Shown: positions 38,519 through 46,668, numbered from the stretch's first letter. The stretch is 64,000 bases of DNA from PFJX01 sp040751755 (GCA_040751755.1 JBFMHC010000010.1:124001-188000), one strand, 5' to 3'. Notes: generated by a model from the sequence alone, not told the origin. Numbers and translations: made by a program.

Positions 38519-39283
38519 ATGGCCGTCATCGCAGTCTTCAACCAGAAAGGCGGGGTGGGCAAGACCACCACCTGCCTCAACGTCGCCGCCTCGCTTGCCC
38601 TCCTGGAGCGCCGGCCGACGGTGATCGACCTGGATCCGCAGGCCCACGTCAGCCTCGCCCTCGGCGTGCGCCACCTGCCGAGCAACGCGACCATGGCGGC
38701 GTTCTTCCGCGAGCAGGTGCCCCTGGAACGCCTCGCGCGCCGCCTGCCCAACGGCATGCGCCTGCTGCCGGGCCATGCCGACCTGTCCAAGGTGGATGCC
38801 CTGCTCGGCTCCACCCCCGGCGTCGCCGGCACGCTCAAGAAGGGCCTGGCCGCCGAGATGGCGCCGGAGGGCGTGCCCATCCTGGTCGACTGCGCCCCTT
38901 CGCTTGGCGTGCTCTCGCTCAACGCCATGTTCGCCGCCGACCGCGTGCTGATCCCGGTCACCGCCGATTTCCTCGCCATCCAGGGGCTCAACCGCCTGGA
39001 CCTCGCCCTCAACGTCCTGGAGGGGCCGCTCAAGCGGCGTATCGAGCGGCGTGTGCTGCTCACCCGCTTCGACGAGGACAAGCCGCAGTGCCGCGAGGCC
39101 CTGGCCAGCCTCAAGGCCCGCTACGGCGAGCTGCTGTGCGAGACGCGCATCTGCGACGACCCGGCCCTCTCCGAGAGCCCGGCGCACGGCATGGACATCT
39201 TCGCCTACGCTGCGGATTCCCCGGGCGCGCACGACTACCGCCTGCTGACCATGGAGCTGCTGTCCAAGGGCTTCTTCCAGTAG
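38519..39283 (+). CDS. Orphan ParA-family ATPase
   Basis: A 254-residue ParA/MinD-type ATPase with deviant Walker A KGGVGKTTTCLNVAASLAL, IDLDPQAHVSLALG and PILVDCAPSLGVLSLNAMFAAD. It starts 12 bp after glmS and ends 13 bp before bioA. No ParB-like or other cargo gene is adjacent, and it is clearly different from the chromosomal ParA at 26581. Orphan ParAs of this kind position chemoreceptors, carboxysomes or polar machines in other bacteria; no cargo can be named here. Confidence 0.88.
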   Translation: MAVIAVFNQKGGVGKTTTCLNVAASLALLERRPTVIDLDPQAHVSLALGVRHLPSNATMAAFFREQVPLERLARRLPNGMRLLPGHADLSKVDALLGSTPGVAGTLKKGLAAEMAPEGVPILVDCAPSLGVLSLNAMFAADRVLIPVTADFLAIQGLNRLDLALNVLEGPLKRRIERRVLLTRFDEDKPQCREALASLKARYGELLCETRICDDPALSESPAHGMDIFAYAADSPGAHDYRLLTMELLSKGFFQ

Positions 39284-39296
39284 GGCGCGCCGCGGC

Positions 39297-40601
39297 ATGA
39301 GCAACGCCGACTGGCTGGACCGCACCCGCGCCGCGCTCTGGCACCCCTGCACGCAGATGAAGCATCTGGAGCAGGACCCGCCCCTGCCGATCGCACGTGG
39401 CGAGGGGCCGTGGCTGATCGACCACGACGGCAGGCGCTACCTCGACGCCATCTCCTCCTGGTGGGTCAACCTGTTCGGCCACGCCAACCCGCGCATCAAC
39501 GCCGCCATCGTCGACCAGCTCGGGCAGATCGAGCACGTCATCCTCGCCGGCTGCACGCACGCGCCGGTGGTCGAGCTGTCGGAGCGGCTCGCTCGCCTGA
39601 GCGGCCTGGGCCATGCCTTTTACGGCTCGGACGGCGCCTCGGCGGTGGAGATCGCCCTGAAGATGAGTTTCCACTACTGGCGCAACCGCGGGCACACGGA
39701 GAAGAAGGGCTTCATCAGCCTCAGGAACGGCTACCACGGCGAGACCCTGGGCGCGCTGTCGATCACCGACGTCGCCCTGTTCAAGGACGTCTACGACCCG
39801 CTGTTGCACCAGTCGCACCAGGTCAGCAGCCCCGACGCGCGCCTCGCCGCACCGGGCGAGAGCGCGGAGGCCTATGCCCTGCGCGCGGCGGCGGAGCTGG
39901 AATCCATCCTCGTGCAGTGCGCGGACACCGCCTGCGCGGTGGTGCTCGAACCCCTGGTGCAGGGCGCGACCGGCATGGCCATGTACCACCCGGCCTACCT
40001 CGCGCGGGTGCGCGAGCTGTGCGACGAGAGCGGCGTGCACCTGATCGCCGACGAGATCGCGGTCGGCTTCGGCCGCACCGGCACCATGTTCGCGTGCGAG
40101 CAGGCGGGCATCACGCCGGACTTCATGTGCCTGTCCAAGGGCCTCACCGGCGGCTACCTGCCGATGTCCTGCGTGCTCACCAGCGACGCCGTCTACGCCG
40201 CCTTTTACGACGACGCCACTGCGCGCGGTTTCCTGCATTCCCATTCCTACACCGGCAACCCGCTGGCCTGCCGTGCCGCCCTCGCGGTGCTGGACATCTT
40301 CGAGTCCGACGACGTGCTCGCCGCCAACCGCGCCAGGGCCGCGCGCTTCACAGAGCTGCTCGCGCCGGTCGCCGCGCACCCTCGCGTCGAGCACTTCCGT
40401 CACCTCGGCATGATCTGGGCCTTCGACGTGCGGCACGCCGCGCCCGGCTTCGCCCGCGACTTCCACCGCCGCGCCCTGGCGCGCGGCGTGTTCCTGCGTC
40501 CCATCGGCAACAGCGTCTACTTCATGCCGCCCTATGTGATCGGCGAGGCGGAGATGGCGCTGATGGCGGACGTGGCCCTGCAACTGCTCGACGGCCTTTG
40601 A
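39297..40601 (+). CDS. bioA: Adenosylmethionine-8-amino-7-oxononanoate aminotransferase
   Basis: A 434-residue PLP-dependent class III aminotransferase that makes 7,8-diaminopelargonate in biotin synthesis. It begins WLDRTRAALWHPCTQMKHLEQDPPLPI, has YGSDGASAVEIALKMSFHYW, IADEIAVGFGRTGTMFACE and the PLP lysine in LSKGLTGGYLPMSC. No other bio genes are in the window. Confidence 0.93.
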   Translation: MSNADWLDRTRAALWHPCTQMKHLEQDPPLPIARGEGPWLIDHDGRRYLDAISSWWVNLFGHANPRINAAIVDQLGQIEHVILAGCTHAPVVELSERLARLSGLGHAFYGSDGASAVEIALKMSFHYWRNRGHTEKKGFISLRNGYHGETLGALSITDVALFKDVYDPLLHQSHQVSSPDARLAAPGESAEAYALRAAAELESILVQCADTACAVVLEPLVQGATGMAMYHPAYLARVRELCDESGVHLIADEIAVGFGRTGTMFACEQAGITPDFMCLSKGLTGGYLPMSCVLTSDAVYAAFYDDATARGFLHSHSYTGNPLACRAALAVLDIFESDDVLAANRARAARFTELLAPVAAHPRVEHFRHLGMIWAFDVRHAAPGFARDFHRRALARGVFLRPIGNSVYFMPPYVIGEAEMALMADVALQLLDGL

Positions 40602-40612
40602 GAGGTATACCC

Positions 40613-41080
40613 ATGAACCGCCGCCTGTCCACCCTCCTCGCCTGCACCCTGTTCGCGGCCGGCGCCCACGCGCGGGATGCGGGTCACGCCCACGACCACG
40701 CCCACGACCCGCGCATGCCGCTGATCCTCGACGCCGGGGAGGCCGCCCATGTCAGCGGCGAGATGCGCGTCTTCCTCGCCAGCGTGCAGGAGATCGTCGC
40801 TGCGCTCGCGCGCAACGACATGAAACGGGTCGCCGAGGCGGCGGCCCCGGCCGGTGTGGCCGCCGCCCATGCGGTGCCGCCGAGCCTGCGCACCAAGCTG
40901 CCGCTGGAGTTCAAGCGGCTCGGCCGTGCCACGCACGTCGGTTTCGACGACCTGGCACGCGACGCCGCCAGCATGGGCGACCCCGCCCTAGCCATGCAGC
41001 AGCTCGGCGAGGTGATGCAGAACTGCGTCGCCTGTCACGCCACCTTCCGCCTCGAGGTGCGCGGCACGCCGACGCGTTGA
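40613..41080 (+). CDS. Cytochrome c'-like periplasmic protein with His-rich N-terminus
   Basis: A 155-residue secreted protein. A signal peptide ends near AHA (about residue 20) and is followed by a His-rich stretch AGHAHDHAHD. A helical body leads to a single C-terminal haem motif CVACH (residues 138-142), the placement typical of class II (cytochrome c'-type) four-helix cytochromes. Small-gas binding or electron transfer is likely by family. The His-rich start could bind metal, which is inference. It begins 11 bp after bioA. Confidence 0.8.
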   Translation: MNRRLSTLLACTLFAAGAHARDAGHAHDHAHDPRMPLILDAGEAAHVSGEMRVFLASVQEIVAALARNDMKRVAEAAAPAGVAAAHAVPPSLRTKLPLEFKRLGRATHVGFDDLARDAASMGDPALAMQQLGEVMQNCVACHATFRLEVRGTPTR

Positions 41081-41148
41081 CCCCCCTGCCGCCGCGCGGT
41101 GCGCGGCCCTGATACAGCCTGATACGCACCGATCCCGACGTCTGGCTA

Positions 41149-41168
41149 AACGGATACATGTGTCCGTT
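41149..41168. promoter_or_regulatory. 20-bp palindrome upstream of the Asp/Arg-rich gene
   Basis: AACGGATACATGTGTCCGTT is an inverted repeat with 18 of 20 positions symmetric around a central ACATGT. It lies 83 bp upstream of the gene at 41251. The shape is that of an operator for a dimeric repressor such as a TetR-type protein; no such regulator is in the window. Confidence 0.5.
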
Positions 41169-41250
41169 ATCTTGATAGTGCTCCCCGAAAGGATGGTTGC
41201 CGCGCGAAGGCGGCGAGAGGGGGAGGAGGTCAGTCGTTAGGAGGTGCATC

Positions 41251-41523
41251 ATGAAACGCAATACCCTGATGTTGATCGCCCTGGCGGGTGTTGCCCTGTT
41301 GAGCAGCGCGGCGGTGTTCGCGCAGGGTGGACAGGGAGGCATGCCGGGTGCGGCCGTGACGGTTTCGGGTGACCGTCTGCAGACCCGTGACAGGGATCGT
41401 CTGCACGATTGCTGGGAAGACGTCCTGTTTACCGTGGACATGGATCAGGACCGCCTGCGCGACAAGGATCGCGACCAGCTCAAGGACCAGGACCAGGACC
41501 GCGACCGCATCAACAAACCCTGA
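41251..41523 (+). CDS. Small secreted Asp/Arg-rich protein
   Basis: An unrecognised 90-residue protein. A clean signal peptide (MKRNTLMLIALAGVALLSSAAVFAQ) precedes a Gly-rich spacer, and the C-terminal half is dense in alternating acidic and basic residues (DRDRLRDKDRDQLKDQDQ and similar), with one Cys in HDCWEDVL. The start at 41251 has a strong TTAGGAGG site. It has its own leader palindrome and a following hairpin, so it is a single-gene unit. Low complexity prevents a functional guess; metal or polymer binding is only a thought. Confidence 0.75.
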   Translation: MKRNTLMLIALAGVALLSSAAVFAQGGQGGMPGAAVTVSGDRLQTRDRDRLHDCWEDVLFTVDMDQDRLRDKDRDQLKDQDQDRDRINKP

Positions 41524-41540
41524 TGCCGTGACGGGGCAGT

Positions 41541-41568
41541 GAAGAGGGCCGCATCTGCGGCCCTCTTC
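41541..41568 (+). terminator. Hairpin after the Asp/Arg-rich gene
   Basis: A 13-bp perfect stem GAAGAGGGCCGCA/TGCGGCCCTCTTC with a TC centre, 17 bp after the stop. No T-run follows, so it may be a rho-aided or bidirectional terminator. Confidence 0.6.
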
Positions 41569-41670
41569 ATGTGTGCCTCCTCTCCCCCGCGTCAACCCGA
41601 AACCCGTCCCGCGCGTTGGCTCCGTCGCGGGATTGCCTCGTTGCCGTGGTCCATCGGCTGTTTTCAGGCA

Positions 41671-41694
41671 TGGGGATGTTGAGTAGCATCCCCA
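41671..41694. promoter_or_regulatory. Hairpin in the leader of the first cytochrome c
   Basis: TGGGGATG and CATCCCCA form an 8-bp stem around an 8-nt loop (TTGAGTAG), ending 41 bp before the start codon. It could be a mRNA-stabilising 5' hairpin or an operator. The rest of 41569-41735 shows nothing recognisable. Confidence 0.4.
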
Positions 41695-41735
41695 ACCGCT
41701 CGCCACGTTGTCTTTTTTCTCAAAGGAGATCCAAC

Positions 41736-42038
41736 ATGAAAGCTGCACTGATCGCTGTCGTCACCACCCTGGCCCTGAGCGCCGGCATGGCCTCCGCCGA
41801 CGAGGCCATGGCCAAGAAGGACGGTTGCCTGGGTTGCCACCAGGTGGCGAAGAAGGTGGTCGGTCCGGCCTTCCAGGACGTGGCCAAGAAGTACAAGGGC
41901 GACGCGAAGGCGGCCGAGCACCTGGAGAACGTCATCCTCAAGGGCGGCAAGGGCGTGTGGGGCCCGGTGCCCATGGCCGCGCAGCCCAAGGCCGCCGGCG
42001 ACGCCAAGGCCCTGGCCGCCTGGATCCTGTCGCTGTAA
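41736..42038 (+). CDS. Class I cytochrome c, copy 1
   Basis: A 100-residue periplasmic electron carrier of the c551/c552 type. The signal peptide ends after ASA near residue 21; the haem site is CLGCH (31-35), GPAF follows, and the axial Met80 lies in WGPVPM. It starts with a good AAGGAGAT site. It is very similar to the next gene and clearly a tandem duplication. It probably shuttles electrons between a bc1-type complex and a terminal reductase or oxidase, none of which is in the window. Confidence 0.9.
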   Translation: MKAALIAVVTTLALSAGMASADEAMAKKDGCLGCHQVAKKVVGPAFQDVAKKYKGDAKAAEHLENVILKGGKGVWGPVPMAAQPKAAGDAKALAAWILSL

Positions 42039-42241
42039 GCGGGGATGCCGGAGACGGGGGCGGCGGGCCGGTCCCGTTTCCACACGGTGGGCCAGTCCTG
42101 TCAACGCGTCTGCCCGAGCCGCGTTATCTCCTCGTCGGAATAGTCCAAATATCTGATCTTGCGGACATTTCCAGGTCATGGGTTGTCCAGTAACATCGCC
42201 CACCGCAACAAGAGTTGCCTTTTGCAAATAGGAGATAAGAC

Positions 42242-42541
42242 ATGAAAGCTATTGTGATCGCCGCCGCCCTGGCCCTGACCGCCGGCTCCGCCGCCGCCGA
42301 CCAGGCCCTGGCCCAGAAGAACGCCTGCATGAGCTGCCACCAGGTCGACAAGAAGGTCGTCGGCCCCGCCTTCAAGGACGTCGCCAAGAAGTACAAGGGC
42401 GACGCAGGCGCCGCTGCCCACCTCGTGGGCGTGATCAAGAAGGGCGGCAAGGGCACCTGGGGCCAGATCCCCATGCCCCCGCACCCCCAGGTGTCCGACG
42501 CCGACGCCAAGAAGCTGGTGGACTGGGTGCTTTCCCTGTAA
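42242..42541 (+). CDS. Class I cytochrome c, copy 2
   Basis: A 99-residue paralogue of the preceding cytochrome. Its signal peptide ends at SAAA near residue 19; the haem site is CMSCH (29-33) and the axial Met78 lies in WGQIPMPPHP. The shared core HQVxKKVVGPAFxDVAKKYKGDA shows recent duplication. The 203-bp upstream gap holds an imperfect inverted repeat (GGAATAGTCC at 42137 and GGACATTTCC at 42163) and an AGGAGATA ribosome site. A strong terminator follows. Confidence 0.92.
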   Translation: MKAIVIAAALALTAGSAAADQALAQKNACMSCHQVDKKVVGPAFKDVAKKYKGDAGAAAHLVGVIKKGGKGTWGQIPMPPHPQVSDADAKKLVDWVLSL

Positions 42542-42558
42542 GCCGGCCTTGCCGCGGG

Positions 42559-42585
42559 AAAAGCCGGGCTTGCCCGGCTTTTTTA
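42559..42585 (+). terminator. Rho-independent terminator after cytochrome c copy 2
   Basis: The stem AAAAGCCGGGC/GCCCGGCTTTT has a 2-nt TT centre and runs into TTTTTTATT. It lies 18 bp after the stop. Confidence 0.9.
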
Positions 42586-42638
42586 TTGCCCGCTGTGATA
42601 TAAACGCCTGGTTTTTTCGGGTCTCGCGGAGAAAGCAG

Positions 42639-43775
42639 GTGAATTCCCCCAAGTGGTTTGCAGGCATGGCCCTGCTCGGCATCCTGGTCGCCGGATGCGG
42701 GCAGAAATCCGATGATGGCGACGTCATCCGCATCGGTTCGGTGGCCCCCCTGACCGGCCCCCAGACCCACATCGGCAAGGACAACGAGAACGGCGCGCGC
42801 CTGGCGGTGGACGAGATCAACGCCCAGGGCCTGCAGCTGGGGGGCAAGACGGTGCGCCTGGAACTGATCGGCGAGGACGACCAGGCGGAGCCCAAGACCG
42901 CCACCATCGTCGCCGACAAGCTCCTGGATGCCGGCGTGGTCGCGGTGATCGGACACCTCAATTCCGGCACCACCATCCCGGCCTCCAAGCGATACCATGA
43001 CGCCGGCATCCCGCAGATCTCCCCCTCCGCCACCGCCGTGGCCTACACCGCGCAGGGTTTCGAGAACGCCTTCCGCGTGATGGCGAACGACGCCCAGCAG
43101 GGCAAGGCCCTGGGCCAGTTCGCCGTGTCCAGGCTGGGGGCCAGGAAGGTCGCCATCATCGACGACCGCACCGCCTACGGACAGGGTCTGGCAGACGAGT
43201 TCGAGAAGGCCGCCAAGGCGGCCGGCGCGGAGGTGGTGGCGCGCGAGTTCACCACTGACAAGGCGACCGACTTCACCGCCATCCTCACCAGCATCAAGGG
43301 CAAGGCCCCGGACCTGCTGTTCTTCGGCGGCATGGACCCGCAGGGCGGCCCCATGGCGCAGCAGATGAAGCGTCTTGGCCTCACCGCCAAACTGCTCGGC
43401 GGCGACGGCCTGCAGAACATCAACTTCATCAAGCTCGCCGGCGCCGACGCCGAGGGCGTGATCGCCTCCTCGCCCGGCCTGCCGCTGGACGCCATGCCCG
43501 GCGGCAAGGACTTCAAGGCCAGGTTCGAGGCCAAGTACGGTCCCATCCAGGTCTACGCGCCCTATGCCTATGATGCCGTGCAGGTCCTGGTCGCGGCGAT
43601 GCGGCGCGCCGACAGCGCCGAGCCGGCCAAGGTGATCGCGGCCTTGCGCCAGACCGACCACCAGGGCGTCACCGGACCGCTCAAGTTCGACGCCAAGGGC
43701 GACACGGTGGGCGGCGCGGTGACCATGTACGAAGTCAGGAATGGCGCCTGGGCCGTGCTGGAGACGGTCAAATAA
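42639..43775 (+). CDS. livK: Branched-chain amino acid type ABC substrate-binding lipoprotein
   Basis: A 378-residue periplasmic-binding protein of the LivJ/LivK fold (VIRIGSVAPLTGPQTHIGKDNENGARLAVDEINAQG; AYGQGLADEFEKAAKAAGAEVV). The GTG at 42639 is chosen: the frame stays open upstream, but that part overlaps a terminator. The N-terminus has a lipobox (LLGILVAGC), so the protein should be lipid-anchored, unlike soluble E. coli LivJ. The ligand may be branched-chain amino acids, amides or urea and is not resolved. It heads the livKHMGF cluster. Confidence 0.9.
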   Translation: MNSPKWFAGMALLGILVAGCGQKSDDGDVIRIGSVAPLTGPQTHIGKDNENGARLAVDEINAQGLQLGGKTVRLELIGEDDQAEPKTATIVADKLLDAGVVAVIGHLNSGTTIPASKRYHDAGIPQISPSATAVAYTAQGFENAFRVMANDAQQGKALGQFAVSRLGARKVAIIDDRTAYGQGLADEFEKAAKAAGAEVVAREFTTDKATDFTAILTSIKGKAPDLLFFGGMDPQGGPMAQQMKRLGLTAKLLGGDGLQNINFIKLAGADAEGVIASSPGLPLDAMPGGKDFKARFEAKYGPIQVYAPYAYDAVQVLVAAMRRADSAEPAKVIAALRQTDHQGVTGPLKFDAKGDTVGGAVTMYEVRNGAWAVLETVK

Positions 43776-43776
43776 A

Positions 43777-43850
43777 GTTGGCAGTCATCAGTAGGCAGTC
43801 GGCCGAAATAGCAGGCCTATTGATAGCTGTCGGCCGCCACCTGCCGACTC
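43777..43850. repeat. Intergenic repeat segment between livK and livH
   Basis: The stretch begins GTTGGCAGTCATCAGTAGGC and contains CGGCCG arms that can pair. The 11-mer CAGTCATCAGT (43782-43792) and the TTGGCAG/CAGTC theme also occur on the minus strand at 15149-15185. It holds no gene. Confidence 0.45.
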
Positions 43851-43851
43851 C

Positions 43852-44784
43852 ATGATGGATATCTTCACGCAACAACTCATCAACGGCCTGGTCCTGGGCA
43901 GCATCTACGCCCTGGTTGCCCTGGGCTACACCATGGTCTACGGCATCCTGGAGCTGATCAACTTCGCGCACGGCGAGGTGACCATGATCGGCGCCATGGT
44001 CGCGCTCACGGCGGTCGGCGTGCTGCTGGGCCTGAACCCGGAACTGCCCGGCCTGCTGGTGGTGCTGGGCGGCGTGCTGGTGGCGATCCCCGCCTGCATG
44101 GCCCTGGGCTTCGCGATCGAGAAGGTGGCCTACCGGCCCCTGCGCCACGCCCCGCGCCTCGCCCCCCTGATCACCGCCATCGGCGTCTCCATCATCCTGC
44201 AGAACGCCGCCATGCTGATCTGGGGCCGCCAGTACGTGTCCTTCCCGCCCATCCTGCCGCAGGGCAGGCACGAGATCCTCGGCGCGCACATCACCGACCT
44301 GCAGATCTTCATCGTCGTGCTGTCGTTCGCCATCATGGGCGGGCTCTGGTTGCTGGTGGAGCGCACCCGCCTGGGGCGGGCGATGCGGGCCACGGCGCAG
44401 TCCAAGGAGGTGGCGCAGCTGATGGGCGTGAACGTCGACCGCATCATCTCCGCCACCTTCATCATCGGTTCCGCGCTGGCCGCGATCGCCGGCGTGCTGG
44501 TGAGCGCCTACTACGGCCTGGCGCATTACTACATGGGCTTCATGCTCGGCCTCAAGGCCTTCTCGGCGGCGGTGCTGGGCGGCATCGGCAACATCGCCGG
44601 GGCGATGCTGGGCGGCCTGCTGCTGGGGGTGATCGAGGCCCTGGGCGCCGGCTACATCGGTGACCTCACCGGCGGCTTCCTCGGCAGCCACTACCAGGAT
44701 GTGTTCGCCTTCTTCGTGTTGATCGGCGTGCTGGTGTTCCGGCCCTCCGGCCTGCTGGGCGAGCGCGTCGCCACGCGGGCGTAG
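43852..44784 (+). CDS. livH: Branched-chain amino acid ABC transporter permease LivH
   Basis: A 310-residue inner-membrane permease with about eight helices. It opens QQLINGLVLGSIYALVALGYTMVYGILELINFAHGE and carries the conserved GRAMRATAQSKEVAQLMGVNVDRI cytoplasmic loop that contacts the ATPases. It is paired with LivM 11 bp downstream. Confidence 0.94.
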   Translation: MMDIFTQQLINGLVLGSIYALVALGYTMVYGILELINFAHGEVTMIGAMVALTAVGVLLGLNPELPGLLVVLGGVLVAIPACMALGFAIEKVAYRPLRHAPRLAPLITAIGVSIILQNAAMLIWGRQYVSFPPILPQGRHEILGAHITDLQIFIVVLSFAIMGGLWLLVERTRLGRAMRATAQSKEVAQLMGVNVDRIISATFIIGSALAAIAGVLVSAYYGLAHYYMGFMLGLKAFSAAVLGGIGNIAGAMLGGLLLGVIEALGAGYIGDLTGGFLGSHYQDVFAFFVLIGVLVFRPSGLLGERVATRA

Positions 44785-44795
44785 GCGGTACGCGG

Positions 44796-45899
44796 ATGAT
44801 CGGCGTCCTGCGCGGCAAACCCCGGCTGGCCTTCGCGCTGCTCGCCGTCCTGCTCGCCGTGCTCCCCTTCGTCGTGGGCGGCGGCCTGGGCAATTCATGG
44901 ATGCGCGTACTGGACTTCGTCCTGCTCTACATGCTGCTGGCCATCGGCCTCAACATCGTCGTCGGCTATGCAGGACTGCTCGATCTCGGCTACATCGCCT
45001 TCTACGCGCTCGGCGCCTATCTGTACGCCTGGTTGGCGAGCCCTCACTTTGGGCTGCACCTGCCGTTCTGGGCGGTGCTGCCGATCGGCGCCGCGCTCGC
45101 CGGGCTGTTCGGCGTGCTGCTGGGCGCCCCTACCCTGCGCCTGCGCGGCGACTATCTGGCCATCGTCACCTTGGGCTTCGGCGAGATCATCCGCATCTTC
45201 ATGAACAACCTGAACGCGCCGTTCAACCTCACCAACGGCCCGCAGGGCATGAACCTGATCGACCCGGTGACGTTCGGCGGCCTCTCGCTGGGCAAGACCC
45301 TGCACGTGTTCGGCGTGAGCGTGCCGCCCACCTACCTCTACTACTACCTGTTCCTCGCCTTCACCCTGCTCGCCGTGTTCGTCGCCATGCGCCTGCAGGA
45401 TTCGCGCGTCGGCCGCGCCTGGGCGGCCCTGCGCGAGGATGAGGTGGCCGCCGCGGCGATGGGCATCAACACGCGCAACACCAAGCTCCTCGCCTTCGCC
45501 ATGGGTGCCACCTTCGGCGGTCTGGCGGGCGGGCTGTTCGCGGCCTTCCAGGGCTTCATCAGCCCGGAGAGCTTCACCCTGTGGGAGTCCATCCTGGTGC
45601 TGTGCATGATCGTCCTGGGCGGCATGGGCAACATCCCCGGCGTGCTGCTCGGCGCCGCCCTCCTCACCATCATCCCCGAGGCCCTGCGCTACCTCGGCGA
45701 CCTGCAGCGCGCGGTGTTGGGCCATGTCGCGGTGGACCCGGCCGACCTGCGCATGCTGCTGTTCGGCGTCGCCCTGGTGGCGATGATGCTGTTCCGTCCC
45801 TCCGGCCTGATGCCGTCGCGCCAGCGCAAACGCGAGCTCAACGCCGCCGACGGCGTCGCCGAACAGGAACGCGCCGACCTCTACGACAGCCGGGCCTGA
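44796..45899 (+). CDS. livM: Branched-chain amino acid ABC transporter permease LivM
   Basis: A 367-residue permease partner of LivH. It has the LDLGYIAFYALGAYLYAWL and LRGDYLAIVTLGFGEIIRI family blocks, the ATPase-contact loop GRAWAALREDEVAAAAMGINTRNTKLLAFAMGA, and a hydrophilic C-terminal tail of about 30 residues. It ends 1 bp before livG. Confidence 0.94.
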   Translation: MIGVLRGKPRLAFALLAVLLAVLPFVVGGGLGNSWMRVLDFVLLYMLLAIGLNIVVGYAGLLDLGYIAFYALGAYLYAWLASPHFGLHLPFWAVLPIGAALAGLFGVLLGAPTLRLRGDYLAIVTLGFGEIIRIFMNNLNAPFNLTNGPQGMNLIDPVTFGGLSLGKTLHVFGVSVPPTYLYYYLFLAFTLLAVFVAMRLQDSRVGRAWAALREDEVAAAAMGINTRNTKLLAFAMGATFGGLAGGLFAAFQGFISPESFTLWESILVLCMIVLGGMGNIPGVLLGAALLTIIPEALRYLGDLQRAVLGHVAVDPADLRMLLFGVALVAMMLFRPSGLMPSRQRKRELNAADGVAEQERADLYDSRA

Positions 45900-45900
45900 C

Positions 45901-46668
45901 ATGACGATGTTGCTCACGGTGGAAGGGGTGACCAAGCGCTTCGGCGGGCTCGCGGCGCTGGAGGACGTCTCGCTGGGCGTGCGCGCCGGCGAGATCTACG
46001 GCCTGATCGGCCCCAACGGCGCCGGCAAGACCACCCTGTTCAACTGCATGACCGGTTTGTACAGCGTCACCGCCGGGACGGTCCGCCTGGACGGGGAGCC
46101 GGTGCAGAACCGCAAGCCGCACGAGATCGTGAAGCGCGGCTTCGCGCGCACATTCCAGAACATCCGTCTGTTCGCCAACATGACGGCGCTGGAGAACGTC
46201 ATGGTCGGGCGGCACGTGCGCACGCGCGCCAGCGTGCTCGGCGCCGTGCTGCGCTGCCGGCGTACCCGCGACGAGGAGGCGGCGATCCGCGCGCGGGCGC
46301 GCGAGCTGCTCGACTACGTGGGTCTGTCCGGCAAGGGCCGCTTCCTCGCTGGGCACCTCGCCTATGGCGACCAGCGCCGCCTGGAGATCGCCCGCGCCCT
46401 CGCCACCGAGCCGAAACTGCTGGCCCTCGACGAGCCCGTCGCCGGCATGAATCCGGCGGAGCGCCAGGAGATGGCGGCGCTGTTCCGCAAGCTGCGCGAC
46501 GGCGGCACCACCCTGTTGCTGATCGAGCACGACGTGAAGCTGGTCATGGGCCTGTGCGACCGCGTCGCGGTGCTGGACTACGGGCGCAAGATCGCGGAAG
46601 GCGACACCGCCGTCGTGCAACGCGATCCTGCGGTGATCGCCGCCTATCTGGGCGAGGAAGGGCAATGA
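45901..46668 (+). CDS. livG: ABC transporter ATPase LivG
   Basis: A 255-residue ATPase with Walker A GPNGAGKTTLF, the LivG-typical AxTFQNIRLFxxMTxLENVMVG stretch, signature-region YGDQRRLEIARAL and Walker B KLLALDEPVAGMNP. The signature is YGDQRR rather than SGGQ, as is usual in LivG. It overlaps livF by 4 bp (ATGA). Confidence 0.95.
   Translation: MTMLLTVEGVTKRFGGLAALEDVSLGVRAGEIYGLIGPNGAGKTTLFNCMTGLYSVTAGTVRLDGEPVQNRKPHEIVKRGFARTFQNIRLFANMTALENVMVGRHVRTRASVLGAVLRCRRTRDEEAAIRARARELLDYVGLSGKGRFLAGHLAYGDQRRLEIARALATEPKLLALDEPVAGMNPAERQEMAALFRKLRDGGTTLLLIEHDVKLVMGLCDRVAVLDYGRKIAEGDTAVVQRDPAVIAAYLGEEGQ

Noticed and set aside
35506..39300. 1264-codon open frame on the plus strand across glmU, glmS and the ParA-like gene
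   Set aside because: It is an Arg/Pro/Gly-rich out-of-frame shadow of three conserved genes.
41221..41523. Start of the Asp/Arg-rich gene at an upstream codon (41197)
   Set aside because: The extra residues lie before the strong ribosome site and would bury the signal peptide; the ATG at 41251 fits better.
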